In this document: piece by piece, positions 23,690 through 35,400 of the stretch
Numbering within the stretch: position 1 is the first letter of the stretch
How the letters are laid out: the number at the start of each line of letters is the position of its first letter
Assembly (NCBI GenBank): GCA_026120185.1
Contig: JANUWF010001617.1
Location: 310,001-374,000, forward strand
DNA from: Voacanga thouarsii
Lineage: Eukaryota > Streptophyta > Magnoliopsida > Gentianales > Apocynaceae
DNA length: 64,000 bases
Direction of reading: 5' to 3'
Notes under the pieces: model-generated
Database searches by the model: none
Seen by the model: only the letters and a program-made list of their open reading frames with translations
Told to the model about the DNA's origin: nothing
Made by a program: the position numbers and the translations under genes

Positions 23690-24240
23690 AGCATTTATGT
23701 TGGTGATAGTAGTGGTAAAGGGTCGATGGAATTGGGCAAATGAATAAAGATGGCATGAAGCCGATAGCTTCTTATCTAGATCCGAGCTTTCTTTCTCAAG
23801 GCAGTAAGGAAAGGTAAGTTTTTGTTAACAAAGAAAGGCTCATTGAAGGCTGATCTTTGGGCATTAAATGCCTTATTAGAATACGAAGAGTAAGAGTTGA
23901 CTAGCGCTTTTAAGAGGATTTTTCTTTCGCTTTCTCGGAATAGTTATCTAAAGTACCAAAGAGTAGTGGGATTTCTAATAGGCAGCCTAATATAGTGAGT
24001 GACGAATCCCTATCCCTACTCGAAAGAGCTAGTTAAACGGTCGGTTTTGCCCCCTGCTACAAAGCTAGATCCCAGTGAGTATTTTAGGCATTGTTTGCCT
24101 TGTGCTTGGACCTTAAAGGAGGATCCCTTCTTTTTTTATTGAAAGAGCATCCCTTCAAAGCATTCTTTGTTCTTGGCTTTGGGACATTTTGCTTTCTTTT
24201 GGGCGCAAGTGAGTGAATTGATTTTGATTTTGATTCAGAT
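23690..24240. other. Possible nuclear copy of mitochondrial DNA (NUMT)
   Basis: About 550 bases that differ in style from all neighbours: more GC, many GAAAG/CTTTC blocks, and phrases such as 'CGCTTTCTCGGAATAG' and 'AAACGGTCGGTTTTGCCCC' that read like plant mitochondrial spacer DNA. There is no gene in it. The judgement rests on sequence style only. Confidence 0.4.
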
Positions 24241-24259
24241 GACCATTCATGGATGGTGG

Positions 24260-25787
24260 TGTTAGGATTTGTGAACTTCTAAACGAGAAAAATATCTGCG
24301 AATCCCTTCCAATGACCCAAGCTAAACGATTAAGACGATCTAGGGGTTACAGAATTACCTCTATTCGCCGTAATCAAGACGTCTGTCTTCCGATTTTTTA
24401 ACGTACGTGCAATTTGAACGATCACCAGACGTTGCAATGTGCGAACGCCCTCTATCAGATACACACGGTGAACTAGCTCGTTGCCCAGGAGTGCTAGCGC
24501 CTAGGGTTTTGAGAGGCTTTTTTTTTTTTTCTGGTAATGGTAGCACAAATTTTTTAACAGAGAACTAACATAAGAAGATGACTAGGGTTTTCTTTTTAAA
24601 ACCACCTGAACTTCTTGGAGTCCAACTCTCAAAATATCTTATCATATTCTATTTTAAATTCAAATTAAATTAAATTAAAACTGATATAATAAGATTCTGT
24701 CATTATCTCAGTAATTTAATTAATTAATTTATCGAGTCAGATTTTTGTAATTTGGACATTCTCCAGATACTTCAAATGTGGACATATTTTCAAATTCATT
24801 GTATCTAGTCATTTTTCTAGATTCATTTAACCTAGACATATTTTCAGATACATCGAACCTGGTTACCAGAAATATAACATAAAGTTTTCATTTAATGTGT
24901 GACCCTATAGGTTCATTTAATACTGATAGTGTGCTCAAATCACATTTAAATGACCCATAAGTTATAAGTAGTTTATAACAAAATATTATAACTATCCAGA
25001 TTAAATGAAGATCAGTGATCTCTTTGAATCAAACCATAACTTTATATTTAGTCATTTTGTCACGTGATATCCAGATTAAACATAAGATACAGAGCATGTT
25101 ATCCTTATTAAGCTTAATTAATTATTTTTTGATCTCATAGTAGACTGTTCAAACAAATAATATCAATATTTTAATTTGATATATTTGAGTACGACCATAC
25201 ATTTTAACAGTCTAACTTATCAATGGGCCTATGGACATCTCTGCCAAAATTGAGAAGGACAAATTCCTTCACTATCAATCATATTCCTCTCCCTGATTTA
25301 TTCTATATCCAATCGTTGTCTAATTTATTATCTGATTAAAGACAATTTTAGACAACGTCAAAATATAGAATTTATCAAGTAGGAAACTATGATAAATTCA
25401 TGTCAAAGGACTTCTAATATCATTATGGCTAGAAAATACTTATGATATATTCCATAAAATACTCTCACAGTGAGTCATATCCAATATAATGTTCTATAAC
25501 ATTTATTTATATTTTGACTTGATATCACATATATCCATGACCAGTAAAATATAGTCATCAAGTCACAAACATACTAATCTTAATTTATTATTGTTCTACT
25601 AATAATAATCGATTAGGGACAATTTAAGAATAGTCACTATATTTGTTACAAGGTTTTACTATCAAGACACGTACTTGATGATCACAAAACTAAATGTACT
25701 ATTTATGAAAAGAAATGCCTTATATTATTACATAATACATAATGACAATAGTATAAGTACAAATTGTTTTAAGGCATATTTCTAACA
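24260..25787 (-). repeat. 3' LTR of copia element 2
   Basis: On the minus strand it begins TGTTAGAAATATGCC and ends ACAAATCCTAACA, with 1528 bases between the TG...CA ends. It directly follows the polypurine tract. The start sequence recurs in inverted orientation at 29923. Confidence 0.85.
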
Positions 25788-25796
25788 ATTTTCCAC

Positions 25797-27350
25797 TTGC
25801 ACCAAGACTAATTTGATATTAACCTTAATCCCATTGACCTAGTATAACTATCATGTTTAGATGATATGAGAGGTTTAGTCAGTGAATCTGCAACATTATC
25901 ATTAGTTGATACCTTGCACACTTTTACATCTCCTTTATCAATATTTTCTTGAATGAGATGAAAACGTTTAAGTATATGTTTGGATCGCTAATGTGATCTT
26001 GGTTCCTTAACTTATGCAATGGCTCCATTGTTATTACAAAAAAGATCCACTGAGTTCACAATACTAGGAACTACATCTAGTTCTGTAATGAACTTTTTTA
26101 TCTAAACTACTTCTTTAGCTGCAGTTGAGGCAGCTACATACTCAACTTTTGTAGTAGAACCGGCCACAGTATCTTACTTTGAACTTTTCTAGCTTATAGC
26201 ACCTCCATTCAAACAAAATAAAAAACTTGATTGCGATCTGCAATCATCTATGTCGGATTGAAAACTAGCATCAGTGTAACCATTTACAATTATCTCGCCT
26301 TCTTATCCTCCATAAACTAAGAACATATCTTTAGTTCTTCTTAAGTACTTCAGTATGTTCTTGACAGTAGTCCAGTGTGGCTCTCTAGGGTTTGACTGGA
26401 ATCTGCTCATTATGCTCAATGCATATAAGACATCGGGTTGAGTACATAACATGGCATACATAATAGATTCTATAGCGGAAGCGTATGATATATTGTTCAC
26501 GCGCTCTTCTTCATCCTTCGTGGAAGGACTTTAAGTTTTGCTGAGCTTAATGCCATGTGGCATTGGCAAGAATCCTCTATTAGAGTCTTACATACTAAAC
26601 ATTTTCAATACTTTATCAACGTATGCACTTTGACTTAGACCAATTAACTTTTTAGATCTATCTCTATAGATCCTTACACCTAAAATATAGGCAACTTCAC
26701 CTAAATCTTTCATTGAGAAACAATTTCTTAACTATATTTTTACACTTTGTAGAGTTGGAATGTCATTTCCAATGAGTAAAATGTCATCAACATAAAACAC
26801 TAAAAAGACTATTGCATTTCCACTGGTTTTCTTATAGACACAAGACTCATCTTCATTTTTTATTAAGTTAAATTCTTTAATTGCTTCATCAAAACGAAGA
26901 TTCTAGCTTCGAGATGCTTACTTCAATCTATAAATGGATCTTTGAAGTTTGCACACTTTATTGAAATTTAAATGATCATCAAAACCCTCAAACTGTGTCA
27001 TGTACACATTCTCAAGTAAGTTTCCATTAAGGAACGCGGTTTTGACATCCATTTGTCAAATTTCGTAATCATAATATACTGCCATGGTAAGAAAAATTCT
27101 AATAGATTTAAGCATTACAACTGGTGAAAATGTTTCATCATAGTCTAAATATGAGTTTGTCTATAACCTTTTGCTATCAGTTGTGCTTTGTAAGTATGCA
27201 CATTTTCCTCCATGTCTGTTTTCTTTTTGAAAATCCATTTACACCCAAAAATTTTTGAACTTTCAGGTAGATTAACCAAAGTCCAGACTTGATTATCATA
27301 TATGGCTTACGTCTCAGATTTCATGGCCTCTAGCCCTTTTCTAGAGTCAA
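25797..27350 (-). pseudogene. copia element 2 reverse transcriptase and RNase H (broken)
   Basis: Read leftward from 27350: a reverse transcriptase with MDVKTAFLNGNL near 27020-27060 and an intact catalytic motif FYVDDILLIGND near 26770-26815, then the RNase H domain down to the polypurine tract. A 65-residue open piece at 26303-26500 (SIMYAMLCTQPDVLYALSIM) lies between RT and RNase H. Stops and shifts separate the pieces. Confidence 0.75.
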
Positions 27351-27354
27351 AACT

Positions 27355-27880
27355 TTAAATGACTTCTTGATAGGAAGTTGGCTCATCATTAACTATGAGC
27401 TCCACATTGTGATCGTCAGTGATGAGGAATCCATATCTCTTAGATTGTTGATAAACCCTATCAGATTTTTGAGGTCCTTGTTCTATAGAAGTAGGTTCAC
27501 TTTGGACTTGTGAGCCATCTAATTGAGGTTCATTGTTCAGTTCAGATACTAATTGTGACTCTTGAATCTCATCAAGATGTATTTTACTCCCATTGATTCT
27601 TTTGGAAATAAATTCCTTTTCAAGAAAGAATCTATTTTGTACAACAATTCTTCTATTTTCTTTTGGAAGATAAAATTGATATTCTTTAGTTTCCTTAAGA
27701 TACCCCACAAATATGCATTTATCTGATTTGGGTGCAAGTTTATCAGATAATAGACGCTTTACATAAACTTCGCAATCCTAAACTTTGAGAAACGACAAAC
27801 TAGGTCGTCTCTCAGTCCATATCTCATATGACGTTTTCTAAACCAATTTAGATAGAACCCTATTCAGTATGAATGCATGA
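27355..27880 (-). pseudogene. copia element 2 integrase C-terminal part (core deleted)
   Basis: The minus strand encodes AFILNRVLSKLV, then SYEIWTERRPSLSFLK, SDKLAPKSDKC and FLEKEFISKR, the usual sequence between the integrase core and reverse transcriptase. Immediately upstream the reading jumps straight from the pre-integrase domain (NGLYILNL). The catalytic core with its D,D-35-E residues is therefore missing, with a junction near 27880. The 117-residue frame at 27355-27708 covers the linker to RT. Confidence 0.65.
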
Positions 27881-27884
27881 AGAT

Positions 27885-29100
27885 TAAGAATATAGAGCCC
27901 ATTTGATAATAAGGTATCTCCATAATAAATGCCATTTTTATTAATGGAGTAAATGTTATTCCTAATAACAAATTCAAAACCTTCTAAATCTAAACAAGAA
28001 ACTGAAATAATATTCCTACTCATAGCAAGAATATAAAAACAATCATTTAATTCTAAAACAAGCTCACTAAGCAAAATTAATTCAAAAGTTCCTACAGCTA
28101 CTGCAACAACTTTTGCTCCATTCGCAACTCGTAGGTCCACCTCGCCTTTTGCCAAGACTCTACTCCTTTTTAGACCCTGTACATTTACACAAATGTGAGA
28201 TTCACAACTGGTATCTAATACCCATGAATCAAAAGTAGATAAATTAATTTCTATAATATAAATACCTGAAGCAGCAGTCTTACTGTCCTTCTTCTTCTTT
28301 GCTTCCAAATAGTGCTTGCAATTTCTTAACCAATGTCCTTATTCACCACAATAGTGGCAAGCTCCCTCCTTTGGTGTCTTGGTCTTAGGTTTGAGCTTGA
28401 ACTTGGACTTAACCTTGTCCTTATCTTTACTAGCCATGACTTTTCCCTTTCGATTGTTCTTTTCCCTTTTCCATTTTTGAACCATTAGAACGCTAGGAGT
28501 ATTCTCTTAATGTTCAATTCAACTTGTTTTAGCATCCCATGCAATTCAGTAATGGATTTCTCCATATTATGTATGTTAAAATTCATGACAAATTGGTCAT
28601 ACTCAGGAGATAATGAGCCTAAGATCAAATCTGTGGCTATGTTGTGATTAACATGAGCACCAAGCTTTTCAAGATGATCAAGATAACCCTTTATTTTAAG
28701 GACATAAGCACTTACCGAGGTGCCAGAAACCATCTTACATACATTTAACGCCTTATGAGTTTCAAATCTTTCTTATCGTGCTTACTCTTGAAACATTTCC
28801 TTGAGATGCACAATCATGTCATATGCCTCTATTTCTTCAAACTATTTTTAAAGTTCAGAGTTCATGGTTGCTAGCATGAGCCAAGTAACATCGTTAGAGT
28901 TATATTTATGCTTACTATAAGTATCTTTTTCAGCTCTTAGGGCATTATTTGTTGGAGCAGGGAGAATAGGATTTTCAAGAATATAGAGCTTTTTTTTTTA
29001 CTTAAGAACAAATTTTAAGTTATGTATCCAATTAAGAAAGTTAGTCCCACTAAACTTGTCTTTCTCGAGACAATGAGTTATTCCAACTGTTTTTTGCCAT
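27885..29100 (-). pseudogene. copia element 2 gag and protease (broken)
   Basis: Gag begins near 29100 (minus) and reads through DKFSGTNFLNWIHNLKFVLK. Stops follow, then a UBN2-type gag segment at 28485-28733 (YLDHLEKLGAHVN, LGSLSPEYDQFV) and a zinc knuckle near 28330-28370 (CHYCGE, stop, GHW..NC). The protease/pre-integrase frame 27838-28308 carries WVLDTSCESHIC, in which the catalytic triad reads D-T-S. The order is standard for copia; stops prevent expression. Confidence 0.75.
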
Positions 29101-29804
29101 TATCTACATACAAAATATGCAAAATAATTAATTTTTGAGGCCTTAATGAAAAACTCCCACTAAAAGCATTTAAACTTTTGAAACTTCAACATTTTAATGT
29201 TTCTTGGTGGGTAAAAAACCTTTTTGTTATATTTAAAATATTTTATTTTAATCATAAGTAAGCTTTGGCTTTAATCTTATAATTAAATAAAACTCAAATT
29301 TAAATGAGATAGACATTAAATGTCCCGGCTAAAATCTCATATAATACCCTAGACCCAAAACCATTTTGATAGCCCAGTTAAGTTAAACCATATCAAACAT
29401 ATGGAAAACTATTTTCCATCTTATCTCACTTAGATAATAAAAAACATCATACTTTGGCAGGAATGATCATATGATGATCCAAGTAATAACAAGTGTTTGA
29501 TTTTGGAAGGTATTTAAAACTTAATTTTTTTTTAATTAAATAAAAATTTGATTGTAGTAAGCATGAAATAAATATATCAAATATGCATGTAAGACATAAA
29601 TAAAAGTGACATAGCATGACCCATAATCTATATTGATCATCACGAGCAAAGTGAAGATTAAGGTGGTCAATCTAAGTATATGAACTTTTTGAGCATTCTC
29701 TAATGCCTTGAGCATACCCCTCATTATACCCCTCATTAGTTGTAATTGTAGGTCTCCATCTTCTTTTACATTGGATAGTAAAATAAAATAATTCCTATTA
29801 GAAC
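29101..29804 (-). other. Leader or unclassified part of copia element 2
   Basis: Between the gag start and the inverted fragment there is about 0.7 kb of AT-rich DNA. No primer binding site or LTR end was found in it. The 92-residue minus frame at 29536-29814 is not a recognised retroelement protein. Confidence 0.35.
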
Positions 29805-29943
29805 ATAAAAACAATATTGCAGATTCACTAACAAAGCCTCTCTCATCGTCTAAACATGATAGTTATATTAGATCAATGGGATTAAGGCTCATGTCAAATT
29901 GGTCTTAGTGCAAGTGGGAAATTATTAGAGATATGCCCTAAAA
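29805..29943 (+). repeat. Inverted fragment of the copia element 2 3' end
   Basis: On the plus strand this matches the minus strand of about 25767-25905: 'TTGCAGATTCACTAAC', 'AAACATGATAGTTATA', 'GTGCAAGTGGGAAATTATTAG' with scattered differences, ending about 21 bases into the LTR. It lies opposite in orientation to the rest of the element. Confidence 0.8.
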
Positions 29944-30060
29944 GGTGGATGGCATAATTGTTTGTTAATTTGCCCATTCTGTTGCTTTTGCAGGGCCACA
30001 AGATGCTCCATATGTATGCTGTTTGTTGTATGTTATATTTGTTCCACTTAGATGGATTTA

Positions 30061-30297
30061 TTACCGAAACAAGAAATATTCTTGACAAAGCGAAGTGACC
30101 TTGACAAAGATAGTGGTTTCAGGGTTCCATTTCATGACCAATTGTTCTAATATTTCGAGGGTTCTATCCATCACCGACTCAGAAAAGCTCAAGCAAGAAG
30201 TAGATGAGCTGAATCTCAAAAGAGGAAAAAAATTAGATATTAAAGGAGATGATCCTTTCAGAGAAAAGCACAAACTGCTCATCCCTTTCCTTGGCAT
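30061..30297 (-). pseudogene. EXO70H-like exocyst subunit, N-terminal fragment
   Basis: A 78-residue minus frame begins MPRKGMSSLCFSLKGSS, has a Ser-rich stretch, then MDRTLEILEQLVMKWNPET and [11 protein letters not shown] before a stop. Plant EXO70 proteins (exocyst tethering subunits), especially the H group, have an N-terminus of this kind with a '(M/R)W(N/D)PxT..(A/V)KVTSL' segment. The normal continuation (FYENR-type) is lost at a frameshift near 30080, and the remaining roughly 500 residues are absent. It is a truncated fragment; the family call rests on recalled motif similarity. Confidence 0.5.
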
Positions 30298-30329
30298 GGC
30301 TTATGGCACTGATCTATGTTGAATTTCAA

Positions 30330-30480
30330 AGAAAATGAAAAAAAAAAATGAAGGAGATGAGCTGAATCTCAAAGGAAGAGAGAATTTAAATACTGAAGGA
30401 GATGATGCTTTCAGAAAAAAGCAAAGACTCCTCATCCCTTTCCTCCACATGTCTTATAGCACTAATCTATGTAGAATTTC
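30330..30480 (-). pseudogene. Second tandem copy of the EXO70H-like N-terminus
   Basis: The block at 30355-30480 repeats 30202-30330 with a period of about 153 bases. On the minus strand it encodes MWRKGMRSLCFFLKASSPS, parallel to MPRKGMSSLCFSLKGSSPL in the first copy, and ends in a poly-Phe run where the two copies join. Confidence 0.5.
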
Positions 30481-30483
30481 CAA

Positions 30484-31640
30484 GGAAAGAACAAAAAAAT
30501 AAAAAATAAAAAATCTTGGATTCAAGAACTTCTCAAGAGCTTATGTTACTGCTAATTTTTCGTTTGCGTCAATTCCTTCGTTATTGGTAATCTCTCTAGA
30601 ACTGATCCAACATTTCTGAACCAAGTCCTTCAACTCATGATGGCATAAATTTATAAAAAAACAAAACAAAGCTTAAATCAACGATGTCTGCAAAATGAAT
30701 TAATCTTTTATTCACACAAATTCAAAATAGCCAAAAAATTTTAAAAATGATATGATATCGTTATCATTTCCTACCCATTTATACTGAAATGAATAAAAAT
30801 TAACAAAACCATAACTATAGCATAAAGCAACATCGACAACTTTCAACTGAATAGCAAACATAAACACTAGCAAACAATAGAGAGAGTTAAGAGAACTTCA
30901 GGCTTTATCACCACGGATTTCAAAAGTCGGTATCAAATAGAGTTATGAAAACATTTGAGATAACAATAGAAACAGTGCAAGTGTTTATTTGCACAACAAA
31001 TGTATACACTTTGTGGACTCTTCATGAATTAGAACCATAAATTAGCAATGTACATGAATAATTTTACATTAAAAACAAATTTACACTATAAACTTTTTAC
31101 ATTAGTAATTTTAAATTCATTTATTAATATTATACACAATTTAAATATTTTTTATAATTATATTGAATAAAAAATAGTCAAAGGTAAATATAGAACCATT
31201 GATAGACGTTCATAATCAATAGTAAATAAATCACGCTCACAATAAAGGCTAAAGAAAATGTATTGTTTGATCAGAAATCAAAGCTATAATAAATAATTAA
31301 GAATACAAGTTAAAAAACATAAATACATCTTAAAATTCAAATTAACAAGTATTTACAATTTTTTTGAGATAATGTAACATTATTTTAATTTGGGAAGAAG
31401 CAATACATTATCTAATTCGATAGATATTACTTATGATATATATCTATATATTTCTTCACGTGTTTGGAAATAATCTTCAAAATAATATTAATATATTTAT
31501 CTAAAGTTTCACATCTAAATTACATTTCTTTATAAAAATTTTCAATAAAAAATAGATCAAAATATTACAATAACATATATCATAAAGAATATAATTAAAA
31601 TATTAAGAAAAAAATTATTTAATCCGAAAAACGAAAAAGG
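30484..31640. other. Intergenic AT-rich DNA
   Basis: About 1.1 kb without a gene or clear repeat ends. Confidence 0.35.
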
Positions 31641-32264
31641 GAAATGGTATTAGCCCAATTGGGAAAGTCCACCGAGCGACAAACTCCTTAAATTAAAGAT
31701 CCAGCCTGTAGGCTTTGTGGGTTAACAGCCCAGCCCAAATTCATGGTAGGCTTTTCCCTAACTTGATTGGATAGGGCCCAAGAAGACAAAGCGAAAAAAG
31801 ACCAGAAGACGACAAAGGGAGGGTAAGCGTAACGTCGGCTTCCTCTAGCCACTGTTTATTCTTCTCATCATTGTTTATGTGGAAGAAACAAAAGTGTCCA
31901 GGAGTACGTGAGAAGACATTTTTGACCCGACACCAACGGGTTTGACCCCTAAATAAGAAGAAACACAGAAGGGCCTAATTGGTAGTTTCTACTTTACAAA
32001 GCCCTAAAGCCCCCCAGCTTTAGCGCCTCCCGTCCTTCTCTTCAACCTGCTTCTATCTGCCTTGCTGCCTCCTCCATCACCTCTTGCGTAGGTTCAATAT
32101 TATACGTCTTTTTTTTTTAATTGAATTTCAAGAAGCATATGTTTAGGTCGATACTTTTTGTTTGTTGTATGCCGGTTGATTGAAAATCGATATTTTTTTA
32201 ATGGGATTTTTGCAGGGTTGTAATTGTAGAATTCGTTTTGTAAAGAGTGTTGTACGATCAGAGG
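31641..32264 (+). promoter_or_regulatory. Promoter and 5' UTR of RRN3
   Basis: GC rises towards the gene. A palindromic GGGCCC (31774-31779), which contains the plant site II core GGGCC, and GCCCTAAAG at 32001, a near match to the telo-box, occur here; both are common upstream of plant growth and ribosome genes. A 5' UTR intron is likely, with its donor near 32091-32100 and its acceptor TTTTTGCAG ending at 32215. Motif meaning is inference. Confidence 0.4.
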
Positions 32265-32407
32265 ATGGGTGTGCAATTAGCTGCTGATACTAACCTTTCG
32301 AAGCTGGATGATGTAAATTTTTCAGACTCGGAGTTGGTGTATCATGTTAGGAATGCCCTCAAAGCTGCTCTTGTGGTAAAGCTTCAAATTCAGATATTTG
32401 ATCCATA

Positions 32408-32443
<36 letters not shown>

Positions 32444-35400
32444 TGTATGTATGTATGTATGTATATTGTCTGGAACTCCATTCGTGGGCTTTTCTTAGAT
32501 AGTGATTTTTGGTTTTCTGAATTCGCGTTTACTTGTTAAAAGGGTGTAAAGGAAAACCTATGCCATGCAAGTGCTTTTTTTTTTTTTTTAAATTTGAATT
32601 TTGGGCAAGTAGGACATTTACAAAGGTTGATTGAATGTCTGCTTTTAATTTCCTCAGGGTGACTGTGATAGTTATAATCAGCTAGTTGGGTTGATGCATC
32701 ATAATGAACGCTTGCTTCCTGAGGAGGTGGCTCTACTTGTGGTATGCTCTGAAATTTTGTTTGAAAGTACTATTCTTTTTGGTGTGAGCTGGGAAAGCAT
32801 TGTTATAGATTGCTACATTTTCTCTTCATTTTTCTTATTGCTTAATTATTTTAAAATTTGAATGGCAGACGTGTTTGAAGTCTCTGAGTGGGGCAGTTTC
32901 TTGTATAAATGTCGCTCACCATGGATCCCTTCTAGCTGCTGTAAGTTATGAGTGTATCTGCATTTGTTATCAATAAGTTATTGGAGTACAGCTAAGGTAC
33001 ATTCTTCTGTATTTCTCAAGTAGAATGTTCTTTTTTACAGATATTTGGCATGAGCTTATGGAACTACAGTTCTGATGTCATGGATGGTGTGGTTGAACTA
33101 ATTACGTCCTTGGTAAGCAAGTATTCTTGTTAAATTCAGTGCTTTGTATGTTGATCATATACTATTTGCCACCATTGAACATCCTTGCTTTCAGAGTCTA
33201 GCTTTCTTGATGCAATGGTTAGGTTTTGATCTTTTGTATTGACTTTTCTGATACTATAATCTTGTAGGCTGGATCAAATGGACAATATGTTGATTTGTGC
33301 TTGGATATGCTTGTAAGCAATTTTATGCCTCCTTATTCTTTTATAGAGGTGCTGAACAAGCCGCATGGTGTGAGAAGAAAGGATCAAGTACTTGATCATG
33401 TGCATTCAACATTGAAAAACATTGCTGATTTAGTTCCTCTCTCCCCTTTGAGACTGGAAAAGATAATCAAGGACAGAATGCCAAACATATACACAAAAGA
33501 ACCTGTGAGTTACATGCTCTCTCTCTCTCACATACATTTTGTGAACACAATCAATTTCTTTTACTTGATACTGTCTTGCTTTTTTTTTTCTTGGGGGCAG
33601 GGAGGGGGGAGAAATCTGAGGACAATCCGATTGTTATTATTATTATTTACTTAATGTGTTTAAAGGCTTAAGATTCATATGTGCTCTACAAGGTTTTGTC
33701 AGTTGAATCTCTTGATCAATCTAAGTATTTGTTATGTCTGATTCCTGTTTTAAAATTTGAAGGCATTTAGGTTTGTTTTTGCCTACTCTTCTCAACTCCC
33801 AATGAGGTGGTAAATGATCTCCTCAGCTGTTATGGATTAATGGTTTTTTCACATGCCCTTTGCTGTTCATCTTTTTAGCTGGAGTTAACCTGGCATTGAT
33901 CAATTGACAGGGTTGCATACCGATGTTGGTTAAAATGTGGTATTTATCTCCATTGTATTCGCATTTGGAAATATTTTCTGAGATATTTGATTGAATTGGA
34001 TGGTGTTGGCTTGGGTATTATTGCATAATATATATAATGTGTTATAAAATTAGGGTAGTGTTAGAATAAAATCTTCACACTACACACTAATAAAACTCTT
34101 ACTATTTTGCACAAGAATTTCTTTTCAAACTTCTCTCTTTCTTTCTCTCACAATTCTTTCTCTAATCTTTCTTTCACTAATCTTTCTTTCACAAAATAAT
34201 GGTGTATTACAAGCTTAGAGAATAGCTCTATTTATAGAGCTCTAATTAGTGGAATACATCATGGCATACATCATCTTCCACTAATCTCAATTAGTGGTGT
34301 CTCCACTAAATGGTGGACATCCATAAAAATCTTCTATAATAATTCACATAAATCCATAATTAGTGGAGCCTCCACTAATTAATAAAGATTCCAATAATCC
34401 ATAACATAATGTATTATTTTTTGTTTTGTTGTTTTAGATGATCTCAGTTGCTTAGTAGGATTATTTCAGTTTTATCTGTATTTTGTTATTCTGTGTTTAG
34501 TTACCTCTCTGTTTGAGATTCCATAGAAAAGAAGCTTTACCATAAGTATTAGGAAACATGTGGAATATTACACACACACACACACACATTCTGATTGGTA
34601 TTATCTTTTGCTGCTTGCTAACTTCCAGAGGTCGTATGCTTCTGCTAATAGATGAAGTTTTCTTCTGTTTGTTCTTTTCTTGCAGTTGATAGCGATGTTC
34701 ATGGAGAACATGTTGAGATTGGAGAGTGGTGCAATTGGTGAACTCATTGGGAGTACAATGCTTGTGGCAATAGTAGATAGGCTGATTGATTTGGATGTGA
34801 GTCTTTACATGTGCAGTGCGCGTATTCTATTTGAGACAGAATTTCCAAACTATTCTCTTTACTTGTATTTGATTTCTTATAGGTGGAGATACCGTGGAAT
34901 GACATTTTACAAGATGATTTCAGTAAAGGTATCTTTGAAATGGAGCTAGAGGATCTTGAAGGCCCTATGGATGATGCTGAACAAGATGGTGATAAGGTTA
35001 GGTCTCCGACTGTCTGTTCTAGTTCGCTGGGTGAAGTAATATTTTGCATAATACTATTTATAAATGATTCTAGATTTTAGTTTGATATTTGCGTTTACCG
35101 GCTTTGGCTTATAGTAGTTCAAACTTAGGCCATTCACGCTTCAAGTAAAGCAATTTAGGAAGTTAGTCACTTACTATGGTAGAAATTTTTGCCTTTCAGC
35201 TCTCAAGGGAGATGTCACTGCAAAGGTTTTTTGGTGGGAACTTAGTAGCGGAAAAGTTGGATAGCTTGATGGTTCTCACCTTTGAACATCTGAAAGCCTC
35301 CCATGATAGTGGCCGTCTGCATCAAGTAATATTTGCTATTATGCTTTCTGAATTTGATGATCGCATGTGGTTCCTTATATTCTTTGAATGGTCCAGGTTT

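Larger units (their letters stand above)
24260..29943 (-). mobile_element. Ty1/copia element 2, rearranged, 5' LTR missing
   Basis: Minus-strand copia element: a 3' LTR at 24260-25787, a polypurine tract (GTGGAAAAT on the minus strand, 25788-25796), then RNase H, reverse transcriptase, a shortened integrase, protease and gag reading leftward from about 29100. The expected 5' LTR on the right is absent. Instead 29805-29943 is an inverted copy of the 3' internal end plus about 21 bases of LTR. GGTGG occurs at 24255-24259 and 29944-29948, just outside both ends, and may be the target duplication. The integrase core is deleted and stops are frequent, so the element is dead. Confidence 0.85.

Noticed and set aside
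24361..24546. 61-codon minus frame
   Set aside because: It lies inside the 3' LTR of copia element 2.
32247..32264. Extended RRN3 start upstream of the ATG
   Set aside because: The codon at 32247 is GTG; the first ATG in frame is 32265 and gives the expected N-terminus.
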